Assembly (NCBI GenBank): GCA_018241695.1
Contig: JAFEDH010000030.1
Span: 1-64,000 of the forward strand
Origin: Pseudomonadota bacterium
GTDB taxonomy: Bacteria > Pseudomonadota > Gammaproteobacteria > Burkholderiales > Rhodocyclaceae
Direction: 5' to 3'
Length of the DNA: 64,000 nucleotides
The position numbers and the translations under genes were made by a program. Positions 54,423-63,335 of this stretch are shown in pieces (position 1 is the first letter of the stretch; the number at the start of each line of letters is the position of its first letter). The notes beneath the pieces are model-generated. The model did no database searches. It had not been told where the DNA came from and worked only from the letters and a program-made list of their open reading frames with translations.

Positions 54423-55451
54423 ATGACCAGACATGTGACACTGGATTGTGCTGTTCTGCAACCTCCGCGCCCCGAGGGAGAACTGATCGAGATTGTCCCC
54501 GGCATTCTATGGTTGCGCATGCCGCTGCCCATGGCGCTCAACCATATCAACCTCTATCTGGTGCGCAATGACGAAGGGTGGATGATTGTCGATACGGGTC
54601 TCGATACCACCGAGACCCGCAACCTCTGGGATTCGATCCTGGCAGGTCTGGATGCACCCGTGAATGCCTTGCTGTGCACCCACAACCATAACGACCATTG
54701 TGGCCTGGCCGGCTGGCTCACCGGGAAACTGCATGTGCCGTTCTACATGAGCCGGGCTTCGTTTCTTTCCCTGCGTGGCTGGAACCGGGCGCCGGACAAT
54801 ATCCCCTGGGAGCATCTGGCCTATTACCATCGCCTTGGCATGGATGAGGCGACGGTGGAAAACATCTTCGCCAAGCTGCGCAACATGCTCTTCCTGCATG
54901 CGCCACCCGCTGCCTACCAGCGTCTGACCGAAGGCAAGGTGGTACGGATCGGGGCCGATCGCTGGCGGGTGATACTGGGGGATGGTCATGCGCCGGAGCA
55001 TGCTTCGCTGTATTGCGAGGAACGCGGCATCCTCCTGTGCGGCGACCAGCTGCTGGGACGCATCACACCCAATGTCACCGTGTATCCGATGGAACCGGAG
55101 GAAAATCCTCTCAAGTGCTGGCTGCATTCACTGCAGCGTTTCGAAGATCTGCCTGCCGACACCCTGGTCCTGCCCGCCCACGAGATGCCCTTCAAGGAAC
55201 CGGCCCGGCGGGCGCGGGAACTGAGAGAACATCACTGGCGGATGCTGGAGCGGACGCGCGGTCTGTGCGAAACCGGCGGCCCGCAGTCCGCCACTGCCCT
55301 GATGAAAGAGCTTTTCCCGCGTCGCAAGGGGCCGGTGGATGATCTGCTGGCCGTGGGTGAAACCATGGCGCATCTGGTGTATCTGGTCGAGGCCGGCCAG
55401 TTGCGGCGCACCCCGGATGCGGGTGGCGTTGAGCTCTTTCATTTGCCATAG
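54423..55451 (+). CDS. Metallo-beta-lactamase-fold hydrolase
   Basis: A 342-residue MBL-fold protein. The metal-binding loop is THNHNDHCG (HxHxDH), with further ligands expected in LGDGHAPEHASL and VLPAHEM. The region between about residues 95 and 155 is helical and the C-terminal third (about 250-342) is an extra helical lid. Such enzymes hydrolyse thioesters, lactones or phosphodiesters; the position in an acyl-CoA cluster suggests thioester or lactone hydrolysis. It begins 17 bases after the ligase gene. Confidence 0.85.
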   Translation: MTRHVTLDCAVLQPPRPEGELIEIVPGILWLRMPLPMALNHINLYLVRNDEGWMIVDTGLDTTETRNLWDSILAGLDAPVNALLCTHNHNDHCGLAGWLTGKLHVPFYMSRASFLSLRGWNRAPDNIPWEHLAYYHRLGMDEATVENIFAKLRNMLFLHAPPAAYQRLTEGKVVRIGADRWRVILGDGHAPEHASLYCEERGILLCGDQLLGRITPNVTVYPMEPEENPLKCWLHSLQRFEDLPADTLVLPAHEMPFKEPARRARELREHHWRMLERTRGLCETGGPQSATALMKELFPRRKGPVDDLLAVGETMAHLVYLVEAGQLRRTPDAGGVELFHLP

Positions 55452-55480
55452 ACATTTTTGATCTGGTTGAGGCCCCTTTC

Positions 55481-56665
55481 ATGAGCGATCTGGATACTTT
55501 TCGTACCGAAACGCGGCAATGGCTCGAAGCCAATTGCCCTCCCGCAATGCGCACCCCGCCCGGCGAGGGAGAAATCGTCATGTCCGGTTCACGGATGCGG
55601 TTCCAGTCCGAGGATCAGCGCATCTGGTTCGAGCGCATGCGTGACAAGGGCTGGTTTGCTCCGGACTGGCCGGTGGAATACGGCGGTGGCGGCCTCGATG
55701 GAGCCTCCACCCATGTCCTCGAAACCGAGTTGTCCAGGCTCAAGTGCCGTCCCCCCCAGGTCAATCTGGGCATCTGGATGATCGGCCCGGTACTGCTTGA
55801 ATTCGGCACTCCCGGGCAGAAGCAGCACTTCCTGCCTCCCACCGCGCGCGGTGAGATGGGTTGGTGTCAGGGATTCAGCGAACCCAATGCCGGTTCCGAT
55901 CTCGCATCCCTCAAGACGGCTGCCCGGATCGAAGGTGAAGAGTTTGTCGTCACCGGTTCGAAGATCTGGACCTCCGGCGCCCAGGATGCCGACTACATGT
56001 ATGCCCTGGTGCGTACCGCTACGGGCGGCACCAAGCAGCAGGGCATCAGCATGGTGTTGATCGACATGCGTGCTCCCGGCATCACCGTGCGTCCCATCGA
56101 TCTGATCAGCGGAAAATCCCATTTCTGCCAGGTTTTCTTCGACGATGTGCGCGTACCCGTCACCAATCTGGTCGGCCCGCTGAACGAAGGCTGGAATGTG
56201 GCCAAGCGGCTGCTCCAGCACGAGCGCCGTGCCATGTCCAAGTTTGCCGAGCTGAACATGCCCGGCCCCAATCTGGTCGCTGTGACGCAGAAATTCCAGG
56301 GCGATGCCCAGGGCCGCATCATCTCGCCCGTGCTGCGCGACAAGGTGGCTGCCCTGGACATGGAAGCCCATGTGCAGCGGCTCACCCAGCAACGGATCGT
56401 CGAAATGGCCAAGGCGCGCAAGGATGTTTTCAATGTCAGCGCCACCATGAAATACCAGGCCGCCGAAACCGAGAAGAAGAGCATGGAGACCATGGTCGCC
56501 GCCCTTGGCTGGCAAGGCCTGACCTGGGAGGATGCGGGTGTCGCCATGGACGCCCGGGAAGCCACCAAGCAGTGGCTTGCCTCCAAGGCGCTTTCCATTG
56601 CCGGCGGCAGTTCGGAAGTACAACTCAACATCATCGCCAAGCGCGTCCTCGGGCTGCCGGAATAA
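55481..56665 (+). CDS. Acyl-CoA dehydrogenase, probable catalytic chain of module B
   Basis: A 394-residue acyl-CoA dehydrogenase. GFSEPNAGSDLASLKT is the FAD/substrate loop. LLQHERRAMSK carries a Glu at the base position used in isovaleryl- and long-chain-type enzymes, while the medium-chain position reads AGGSSEVQ. EYGGGGLDGASTHVLETEL is the typical N-terminal helix turn. It is followed after nine bases by a second, apparently base-less dehydrogenase, so the two probably form a heteromer as in ChsE1-ChsE2 or Scd1AB. It is not identical to the module A enzyme; the two differ strongly at the N-terminus. Confidence 0.88.
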   Translation: MSDLDTFRTETRQWLEANCPPAMRTPPGEGEIVMSGSRMRFQSEDQRIWFERMRDKGWFAPDWPVEYGGGGLDGASTHVLETELSRLKCRPPQVNLGIWMIGPVLLEFGTPGQKQHFLPPTARGEMGWCQGFSEPNAGSDLASLKTAARIEGEEFVVTGSKIWTSGAQDADYMYALVRTATGGTKQQGISMVLIDMRAPGITVRPIDLISGKSHFCQVFFDDVRVPVTNLVGPLNEGWNVAKRLLQHERRAMSKFAELNMPGPNLVAVTQKFQGDAQGRIISPVLRDKVAALDMEAHVQRLTQQRIVEMAKARKDVFNVSATMKYQAAETEKKSMETMVAALGWQGLTWEDAGVAMDAREATKQWLASKALSIAGGSSEVQLNIIAKRVLGLPE

Positions 56666-56674
56666 GGAAACGAC

Positions 56675-57814
56675 ATGGGAATTCTGTTTGATTCGGATCA
56701 GGAACTGCTGGCGGATACGGCCCACGGATTTTTCGAGGAGCACGCCCCTGTGGCCGCGCTGCGCAAGCTGCGCGATACGCGGGATGCTCTCGGTTATCAG
56801 CCGGAGGTGTGGGCGCAGATGGTGGAGCTGGGCTGGACGGCCATCATCTTTCCCGAGGCTCACGGCGGCCTCGCCTTCGGCTACAAGGGCCTGGGCGCGG
56901 TGATGGGGCAGGGCGGCCGCACCCTGGCCGCCACGCCTCTTTTTGCCACCGTGGCGCTGGGCGGCGGTGCGCTCATGCTGGGCGGCAGCGAAACCCAGCA
57001 GGCACACTGGCTGCCGGCCATCATTGCCGGCGAGGCCCGCTTCGCCCTGGCGCTGGAGGAAGGTCTGCACCATAACCCGCCGGGTACGGCCCTCAAGGCC
57101 GAAGCTGCCGGCGGCGGCCATGTTCTTACGGGCGAAAAGCATTTCGTTGTCGATGGCAGCTTCGCCGACCAACTCGTCGTGGTGGCCCGTACTTCCGGTA
57201 CCCCCGGCGACGTTGCGGGTCTGACCCTGTTCCTGGTGGAGGCCAAGGCTTCCGGCATCACCCGCAGCCCGGTGCGAATGGTGGATAGCCGTGCTGCCGC
57301 ATCGATCCGGTTTGATGGCGTGAGGGTCGGCGCCGATGCGGTGATCGGCAAGGTCGGGGAAGGTGCCGCGCTGCTCGATGCGGTGCTCGATCGGGCCCGT
57401 GTCTGCCTTGCCGCCGAAATGCTCGGCAGCGCCGAGAAGCTCTTTGAAACTACCGTGACCTACCTGAAGGAACGGGTCCAGTTCGATGTTCCCATCGGCT
57501 CATTCCAGGCATTGCAGCACCGTGCCTCGCAAATGTTCATCGCCCTGGAAATGTCCCGCAGCGCCGTACTTGCCGCGCTGACCGCCATCGACGAGGGCTC
57601 GCCCCAGCTTTCCCTGCTGGCCAGCCTGGCCAAGGCCAAGATGAGCGATACCCTGGAACTGGTGAGCAACGAGGCCGTGCAGATGCACGGCGGCATCGGC
57701 ATGACCGATGAACTCGACGTGGGCCTCTATCTCAAGCGTGCCCGGGTGCAGCAACAGCTGCTGGGTGATGCTTCCTTCCACCGCGCGCGCTACGCCGCCT
57801 TGCGGGGCTACTGA
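56675..57814 (+). CDS. Acyl-CoA dehydrogenase, probable non-catalytic chain of module B
   Basis: A 379-residue acyl-CoA dehydrogenase fold. The family helix KERVQFDVPIGSFQALQHRAS and EAVQMHGGIGMTDE are present. At the isovaleryl-type base position it reads LDRARVCLA, without Glu, and at the medium-chain position LLGDASFH, also without Glu. This supports a heteromeric partner role for the dehydrogenase encoded nine bases upstream. The same pairing of one chain with and one without a base is seen in module A. It precedes the second CoA ligase by 37 bases. Confidence 0.86.
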   Translation: MGILFDSDQELLADTAHGFFEEHAPVAALRKLRDTRDALGYQPEVWAQMVELGWTAIIFPEAHGGLAFGYKGLGAVMGQGGRTLAATPLFATVALGGGALMLGGSETQQAHWLPAIIAGEARFALALEEGLHHNPPGTALKAEAAGGGHVLTGEKHFVVDGSFADQLVVVARTSGTPGDVAGLTLFLVEAKASGITRSPVRMVDSRAAASIRFDGVRVGADAVIGKVGEGAALLDAVLDRARVCLAAEMLGSAEKLFETTVTYLKERVQFDVPIGSFQALQHRASQMFIALEMSRSAVLAALTAIDEGSPQLSLLASLAKAKMSDTLELVSNEAVQMHGGIGMTDELDVGLYLKRARVQQQLLGDASFHRARYAALRGY

Positions 57815-57851
57815 TGACATCCGATTCATCTTTTTTCCGGAACCGACACCC

Positions 57852-59552
57852 ATGAGCGATATTGTCGACCGCATGAAGGCCGCACTGGCCCAGATCACCA
57901 GTGCTGGCGCACCTTTCGAGCTGGTTACCGTGGATGTGGATGGCCGCCCCTGCAAGGCCTACAAGAATGCTCCACGCAGCGTCTCCGAGCTGGTGAACCA
58001 GGGGCGTCAGCACGGTGATGCCACGTTCCTGGTCTACCAGAATGAACGCTGGACATTCAATCAGTTTTTCCGTGCTGTGGACACATTCACGGCGAAACTG
58101 CAGACCGTGCTGGGTGTGGGCAAGGGTGATCGGGTTGCCGTTGCCATGCGCAACCGTCCGGAATGGGCGATTACCTTTTGCGCGGCAATCAATACCGGCG
58201 CTGTGGTGATACCGGTCAACAGCTGGAGCCAGCGCGAGGAACTGGTGCATATCCTCGGCAATGCCGAACCCCGGGTGCTGATCTGCGACAACGACCGTCT
58301 GGCCCATGTGGCCGCCGATCTCGATACCCTTGGCTGCAAGGTGGTGGCGGTGGATGGGCCGAGCGGCCCCGATCCGGCCTGTGTCATCCGTTACGACGCC
58401 TTGTGCGCCTCGGCGGCCGACCCCGTTGCGGTGGACCTTGGCCCCGATGATCCGGTCATGATCATGTATACCTCCGGCACCACTAGCGGCGCCAAGGGGG
58501 TGCTTTCGGCCAACCGGGCGTTCTGCCAGGCGGTGACCAACATCGATTGCGTGGGCATGGCCGTGGCCATGACCTCGCCGGAAAAAATCAAGGCCATGAT
58601 GGCGCGCGGCCTGCAGCCCAGCTCCCTGCTGGCAGTGCCGCTGTTCCATGTCAGCGGCCTGCAGGCCCAGTTCATCGGTGCGCTCAAGGGTGGCCGCAAG
58701 CTGGTGATCATGTACAAGTGGGATATCGATACCGCTCTCGATCTGATCGTCTCCGAGCAGGTGACCTCGCTCAACCTGGCGCCGGCCATGATGCAGCAGT
58801 TGCTGACCGCGCCCCGCTTCGACAGGACCGATACCTCCGCCATCAATGGAGCAGGGTTTGGCGGCTCCGCCACACCGGGTCATCTGATCGAACTGGCTTT
58901 TGCCAAGTTGCCCATGGCGCTCCCCGGTACCGGGTATGGCATGACCGAATCCAACGCCACCGCATCGTCCTGCACGGATTTGCTGTTCCGCGAATACCCC
59001 AAATCCAGCGGCCTGGTCGCACCCATCGTCGAGGTATGCTGCAAGGACGATCTGGGCAACGAGATTCCCCGCGGCCAGACGGGTGAGATCTGCCTGCGTG
59101 GCATCACGGTGATGCTGGGATACTGGCGCAACGAGGCTGCAACGGCAGATACCGTGCGCGACGGCTGGCTGCACACGGGCGATATTGGCTATGTCAGTGC
59201 GGAAAACCTGATCTACGTGGTGGACCGTATCAAGGACATCGTGAATCGTGGCGGCGAGAAGATCGCCACCATCGAGATCGAATCCTGTGTCCATCAGATG
59301 CCCGCAGTGGCCGAAGCGGCTGCTTTCGCGGTACCTGACGCGACCTACGGCGAAGTGGTGGGCGTGGCCGTGGTACCGCGTGAAGGCGCTACCATCAGTG
59401 CCGAGGAGGTGAAGCGCCATGTCGCGCAACACCTGGCAGCCTACAAGGTGCCCGCCCATGTGGCCGTGCTGGAGCAGACCCTGCCGCGCAATGCCACCGG
59501 CAAGGTCATCAAGCGTGCGCTCAAGGATCTGGTCCTGGGCGGACAAGTCTAG
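57852..59552 (+). CDS. Acyl-CoA synthetase (AMP-forming ligase)
   Basis: A 566-residue AMP-forming ligase. Motifs include YTSGTTSGAKGV (P-loop), GYGMTESNA, WLHTGDIGY, DRIKDIVNRGGEKI and PRNATGKVIKRAL, whose final Lys is the catalytic one. It differs from the first ligase, which is of the FATP branch, so the two probably activate different acids or act at different stages. The start is the ATG giving MSDIVDRMK; a longer reading would extend into the dehydrogenase gene. It lies between the module B dehydrogenases and the thiolase-like gene. Confidence 0.9.
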   Translation: MSDIVDRMKAALAQITSAGAPFELVTVDVDGRPCKAYKNAPRSVSELVNQGRQHGDATFLVYQNERWTFNQFFRAVDTFTAKLQTVLGVGKGDRVAVAMRNRPEWAITFCAAINTGAVVIPVNSWSQREELVHILGNAEPRVLICDNDRLAHVAADLDTLGCKVVAVDGPSGPDPACVIRYDALCASAADPVAVDLGPDDPVMIMYTSGTTSGAKGVLSANRAFCQAVTNIDCVGMAVAMTSPEKIKAMMARGLQPSSLLAVPLFHVSGLQAQFIGALKGGRKLVIMYKWDIDTALDLIVSEQVTSLNLAPAMMQQLLTAPRFDRTDTSAINGAGFGGSATPGHLIELAFAKLPMALPGTGYGMTESNATASSCTDLLFREYPKSSGLVAPIVEVCCKDDLGNEIPRGQTGEICLRGITVMLGYWRNEAATADTVRDGWLHTGDIGYVSAENLIYVVDRIKDIVNRGGEKIATIEIESCVHQMPAVAEAAAFAVPDATYGEVVGVAVVPREGATISAEEVKRHVAQHLAAYKVPAHVAVLEQTLPRNATGKVIKRALKDLVLGGQV

Positions 59553-59602
59553 TCCAATACTTGAACAGCCTGTTTCCTCCGGGGAACGCAGAGAAGGAGA
59601 AC

Positions 59603-60817
59603 ATGATGGGAATCAGAGGCGACGCGGCCATTGTTGGTTGCGCCCAATACAAGCCGGAGAAATACTCCACGGCCCCCAAGGCCTTCCATCTGGACCAGAT
59701 CGCCGATCTGGCGCACCTGGCCCTGAAGGACGCGGGCCTCGAAGCGCAGCAGATCGATGGTCTGGTGGTCACCGGCAGCTATCTGAACGAGGCACGCCAG
59801 TTTGTGCCCGCCATGGTGGGTGAGTACCTCGGCCTCAAGCTTAATTTTGGCGAGGTCATCGACCTGGGTGGCGCCAGCGGGGTGGGCATGGCCTGGCGTG
59901 CCGCCGCCGCCATCGAACTCGGGCTGTGCGAGGCCGTGCTGTGTGTCATCCCCATGCGCATGGCGCCGCTCGGCCCCGATGTCGATCCCATGGCCATGGC
60001 CATGAGCATGCGTTATGGTGGCCACAGCACCACCTTCGGCGCACCGGAAGCCGAATTCGATATCCCCTATGGCCATATGGCGCAGAACGCCGGCTATGCC
60101 ATGATCGCCAAGCGCTATGCCGCGAAGTACGGTTACGATCCGCGCGCCATGGCCAAGATCGTGGTCGATCAGCGCACCAATGCCCAGGCCAATCCTGATG
60201 CCGTCTTTTATGGCCAGCCGCTCACCATCGAGGATGTGCTGGCCAGCCGCATGGTGGCGGACCCCCTGCATGTGCTGGAAATCGTGATGCCGATCGCCGG
60301 TGGCGCCGCTTTCATCGTCTCGCGACGAGATATCCGGCGCAGCAACGGCAATCGCCCGGCCCTGATCCGCGGCTTTGGCGAGCATATCCAGAGCAAGTCG
60401 CCCACCTACGCCGATGACATGCTGCATACCCCGATCGGCCCGGCCTCGAAAAAGGCGTTCGAAATGTCCGGCTTCAAGCCGTCCGACATGCATATGGCCC
60501 AGATCTACGATTGCTACACCATCACCGTGCTGCTGAGCCTCGAGGATGCCGGGTTCTGTCCCAAGGGAACCGGCATGAAGTTCGTCCTGGAAAACGATCT
60601 GACCTACAAGGGCAATTTCCCCATGAATACCCACGGCGGTCAGCTGAGCTTTGGCCAGGCCGGCGCTGCGGGGGGCATGTCCCAGCTGATCGAAGCCGTG
60701 CACCAGATACAGGGGCGCTGCGGTGAACGCCAGCTCAAGAAACACGATCTCGCCTATGTCTCCGGTACCGGTGGCGTCATGAGCGAGCAGACCGCGCTGA
60801 TCCTGCAGGGAGCCTGA
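59603..60817 (+). CDS. Thiolase-fold protein of module B, likely aldolase or thiolase
   Basis: A 404-residue thiolase-superfamily protein. The region of the nucleophilic Cys reads DLGGASGVGMAW, with no Cys, and the motif at the NEAF position is YDCYTITVLLSLEDAGFC. MNTHGGQLSFGQ forms the C-terminal part of the site. The loss of the nucleophile argues against simple thiolysis and for a retro-aldol or related C-C cleavage, as for Ltp2-type proteins. Its start follows AAGGAGA. The DUF35-MaoC fusion begins five bases after its stop, matching the expected aldolase/DUF35 pair. Confidence 0.82.
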   Translation: MMGIRGDAAIVGCAQYKPEKYSTAPKAFHLDQIADLAHLALKDAGLEAQQIDGLVVTGSYLNEARQFVPAMVGEYLGLKLNFGEVIDLGGASGVGMAWRAAAAIELGLCEAVLCVIPMRMAPLGPDVDPMAMAMSMRYGGHSTTFGAPEAEFDIPYGHMAQNAGYAMIAKRYAAKYGYDPRAMAKIVVDQRTNAQANPDAVFYGQPLTIEDVLASRMVADPLHVLEIVMPIAGGAAFIVSRRDIRRSNGNRPALIRGFGEHIQSKSPTYADDMLHTPIGPASKKAFEMSGFKPSDMHMAQIYDCYTITVLLSLEDAGFCPKGTGMKFVLENDLTYKGNFPMNTHGGQLSFGQAGAAGGMSQLIEAVHQIQGRCGERQLKKHDLAYVSGTGGVMSEQTALILQGA

Positions 60818-60822
60818 ACATC

Positions 60823-61764
60823 ATGAGCAACAAACCGCTACCCCTTCCCACCGAAACCTCCCGGCCCTACTGGGAGGCGCTCAAGGCGCATCGCGTCGAT
60901 ATCCAGCAATGCGGCGACTGCGGCCACTGGATCTTTTTTCCGCGCCAGCACTGTCCGCACTGTTTTTCCCACAATCTGGCCTGGAAAACCATTTCCGGCC
61001 AGGGCACCTTGCTGACCTACACCACCACCCGTATCCCGACCCTGCCCGAATTTACCGACGAGATGCCACAGCAACTGGCCGTGGTGCAGCTTGATGAAGG
61101 CCCGCACGTTAACACCACCCTGGTGGGCCTGGCCGAGGATGAAATCAGGATCGGTATGCGCGTGAAGCCGGTATTCCATGATGTGGATCCCGGCAAGGCC
61201 ACGCTGTTGCGCTATACCGGTCCCGACAAGCACGTCGACCTTTCCGCAGCCGCTCCGGCACAGGCCGCCGCACCGGTGGTCGAAGCGCCGGCAGTCACCC
61301 GCCGCCAGATCAATTTCCGAGATCTGGAGGCGATGAAATCGCTGGTGTCGGAAGAGTACTCCGCCTGGAGCAACGAGTTCACCGTCACCCAGGAGATCAT
61401 CAACCAGTTTGCGGCACTCTCCGGTGATGATTACTGGATTCACACCGATCCCGAAAAGGCGAAGAAACAAAGCCCCTTCGGTACCACCATCGCCCACGGC
61501 GCCCTGGTACAGGTGCTGACCAGTCAGCTTTCGATTCCCATGACCTGGGAGGTGACCGGCTTCAACAACATGGTGAATTACGGTTCCGACAAGCTGCGTT
61601 TCCCTTCGCCCGTGCCTTCCGGCAGCCGCATCCGTGCCCGTTGCCGGGTCAAGGCGGTGGAACAGGTGAAGTCGGGTACCCAGCTCACGCTGGAAATCTG
61701 CATCCACGTGGTGGGCATGGAGCGTCCCTCGGTGATCAACGAACTGGTCATCCTGTACATGTAA
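60823..61764 (+). CDS. DUF35-MaoC fusion, reversed domain order
   Basis: A 313-residue fusion. Here the zinc ribbon and OB-fold (DUF35) come first (about 25-145: CGDCGHWIFFPRQHCPHC and GQGTLLTYTTT), then an Ala/Pro-rich linker, and a MaoC hot-dog domain second (about 175-313: TVTQEIINQFAALSGDDYWIH and PFGTTIAHGALVQ, carrying the conserved hydratase Asp and His). This is the mirror order of the fusion in module A. DUF35 should bind the thiolase-like protein encoded just upstream, and the MaoC domain could act without a separate ChsH1, since no stand-alone MaoC gene is seen in module B. Confidence 0.86.
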   Translation: MSNKPLPLPTETSRPYWEALKAHRVDIQQCGDCGHWIFFPRQHCPHCFSHNLAWKTISGQGTLLTYTTTRIPTLPEFTDEMPQQLAVVQLDEGPHVNTTLVGLAEDEIRIGMRVKPVFHDVDPGKATLLRYTGPDKHVDLSAAAPAQAAAPVVEAPAVTRRQINFRDLEAMKSLVSEEYSAWSNEFTVTQEIINQFAALSGDDYWIHTDPEKAKKQSPFGTTIAHGALVQVLTSQLSIPMTWEVTGFNNMVNYGSDKLRFPSPVPSGSRIRARCRVKAVEQVKSGTQLTLEICIHVVGMERPSVINELVILYM

Positions 61765-61775
61765 TTCGTCACACG

Positions 61776-61805
61776 AGCCCGGCAGCAATGCTGCCGGGCT
61801 TTTTT
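61776..61805 (+). terminator. Intrinsic terminator after module B
   Basis: AGCCCGGCAGC and GCTGCCGGGCT form a perfect 11-bp stem with a three-base loop, followed by six T. It ends the long ligase-to-DUF35-MaoC transcript. Confidence 0.92.
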
Positions 61806-61845
61806 CACATCAGGCGGCACCTCTGCCGCAACGAAGGGAGCCGCC

Positions 61846-63264
61846 ATGAGCGCCGCCAGTGTTTCCGAACTCCTTGCCCGGCAGAAAGCGGCCTTCACCG
61901 CCGCAGGGCCGGTCAGCGCCACTGTGCGCCGTGTCCGCCTGCAAGCCGTCATTGATCTTCTGGTCAGGCATCACCGTGCGCTGACCGATGCCATGGATGC
62001 GGATTTCGGCGGTCGCCGCCGTGGCTATTCGATGATGAACGACATCCTCGGTCCCCTATCGTCCCTCAAGCACGTCCGCGATCATTTCGAAGCCTGGATG
62101 CCCGACGAGCCGCGCAGCGCGGCACCTTACGAGGCGATCGGCGGCCAGGCCTGGGTGCGTTACCAGCCCAAGGGCTGTGTGGGCATCATCGGTACCTGGA
62201 ATGCGCCGTTGTTCACCCTGCTCTCCCCCCTGGCCTGTGCGCTGGGCGCGGGCAACCGGGCCATTCTCAAGCCTTCGGAGGTGGTCCCCCGCACCGGCGA
62301 GGTGCTCGCCGCCGCCTTTGCCGAAATGATCGATCCACTGGAGGTGGGCGTGCTCCTTGGTGGTCCCGATGTAGCCCAGGCATTTACGCGCCAGCCTTTC
62401 GATCACCTGGTGTTTACCGGCAGTACCGCGATCGGCCGGGAAGTGATGCGCGGAGCGGCGGAGCATCTGGTACCTGTCACCCTGGAACTGGGTGGAAAGT
62501 CGCCGACCCTCGTAGGCCGCAGCGCCGATCTGGGCATGACCGCCTTCCGCCTCGCCGCCGCCAAGGTGACCAATGGCGGCCAGATTTGCGTCAACCCCGA
62601 TGTGACCTACATCCCTGAAGACAGGCTGGAAGCCTTCATTGCAGCATTCCGTGTCGCGTACGAAGAACTGCTGCCGACGATCCGCGATAACGCCGACGTG
62701 ACCGCCGTGGTCAATCCGCGCCATTCGAGCCGGGTCGAGAGCTATGTGGCGGACGCGGCCGCCCGGGGCTTGCGCATCGAGTCCCTGTCCGAAACGGTTC
62801 CGGCGGACGATACGGAAAACCGCCGGCGGGGCGCCCGCCTGGTGGTCAACCCCGGCGCCGACGCGCTGATCATGCAGCACGAGATCTTCGGTCCGGCCAT
62901 GGCCATCAAGACCTACCACCGGATCGAGGAGGCCGTGGCGGATATCAACAGCCGCCCACGTCCTCTTGCCCTTTATTATTTCGGCACGGACGAGGCGGAG
63001 CAGGCGTTCGTGCTCGACCACACCATTTCCGGCGGTGTCTGCATCAACGAGGCGATGGCGCACGGTGGTCTTCACGATGCGCCGTTTGGCGGCGTCGGTG
63101 ATGCCGGCATGGGCCACTATCACGGTCGCGAAGGCTTCATCGAATTCAGCCATCTGCGTACCGTCTACAAAGCCAGCGAAATCGATCCCCGCAAGGAGTG
63201 GGGCATGGTGCCTCCCTATCCGGAATGGCTGGAAGGCGCCCTGGAAGCATCGATCACACCCTGA
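61846..63264 (+). CDS. Aldehyde dehydrogenase, coniferyl-aldehyde-type, copy 1
   Basis: A 472-residue aldehyde dehydrogenase of the short coniferyl aldehyde dehydrogenase class. GTWNAPLF holds the oxyanion Asn, KPSE the cofactor site, TLELGGKSP the general base and NGGQICVNPD the catalytic Cys. EIFGPAM is the usual cofactor contact. The start follows GAAGGGAG. It has its own region after the terminator and is followed 71 bases later by a second copy of the same family. It may oxidise the aldehyde released by the aldolase or formed from the hydroxylated substrate. Confidence 0.9.
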   Translation: MSAASVSELLARQKAAFTAAGPVSATVRRVRLQAVIDLLVRHHRALTDAMDADFGGRRRGYSMMNDILGPLSSLKHVRDHFEAWMPDEPRSAAPYEAIGGQAWVRYQPKGCVGIIGTWNAPLFTLLSPLACALGAGNRAILKPSEVVPRTGEVLAAAFAEMIDPLEVGVLLGGPDVAQAFTRQPFDHLVFTGSTAIGREVMRGAAEHLVPVTLELGGKSPTLVGRSADLGMTAFRLAAAKVTNGGQICVNPDVTYIPEDRLEAFIAAFRVAYEELLPTIRDNADVTAVVNPRHSSRVESYVADAAARGLRIESLSETVPADDTENRRRGARLVVNPGADALIMQHEIFGPAMAIKTYHRIEEAVADINSRPRPLALYYFGTDEAEQAFVLDHTISGGVCINEAMAHGGLHDAPFGGVGDAGMGHYHGREGFIEFSHLRTVYKASEIDPRKEWGMVPPYPEWLEGALEASITP

Positions 63265-63335
63265 AGGGCAGTGAAGGCGAATGGTTCCCCGGATCGCGGT
63301 TTACAATTGCAAGGTGAATGAATGAGGAGATTGCC

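Noticed and set aside
54423..55451. Ring-cleavage hydrolase for a steroid nucleus
   Set aside because: The MBL fold does not match the alpha/beta-hydrolase HsaD type, and no other ring-degrading gene is visible.
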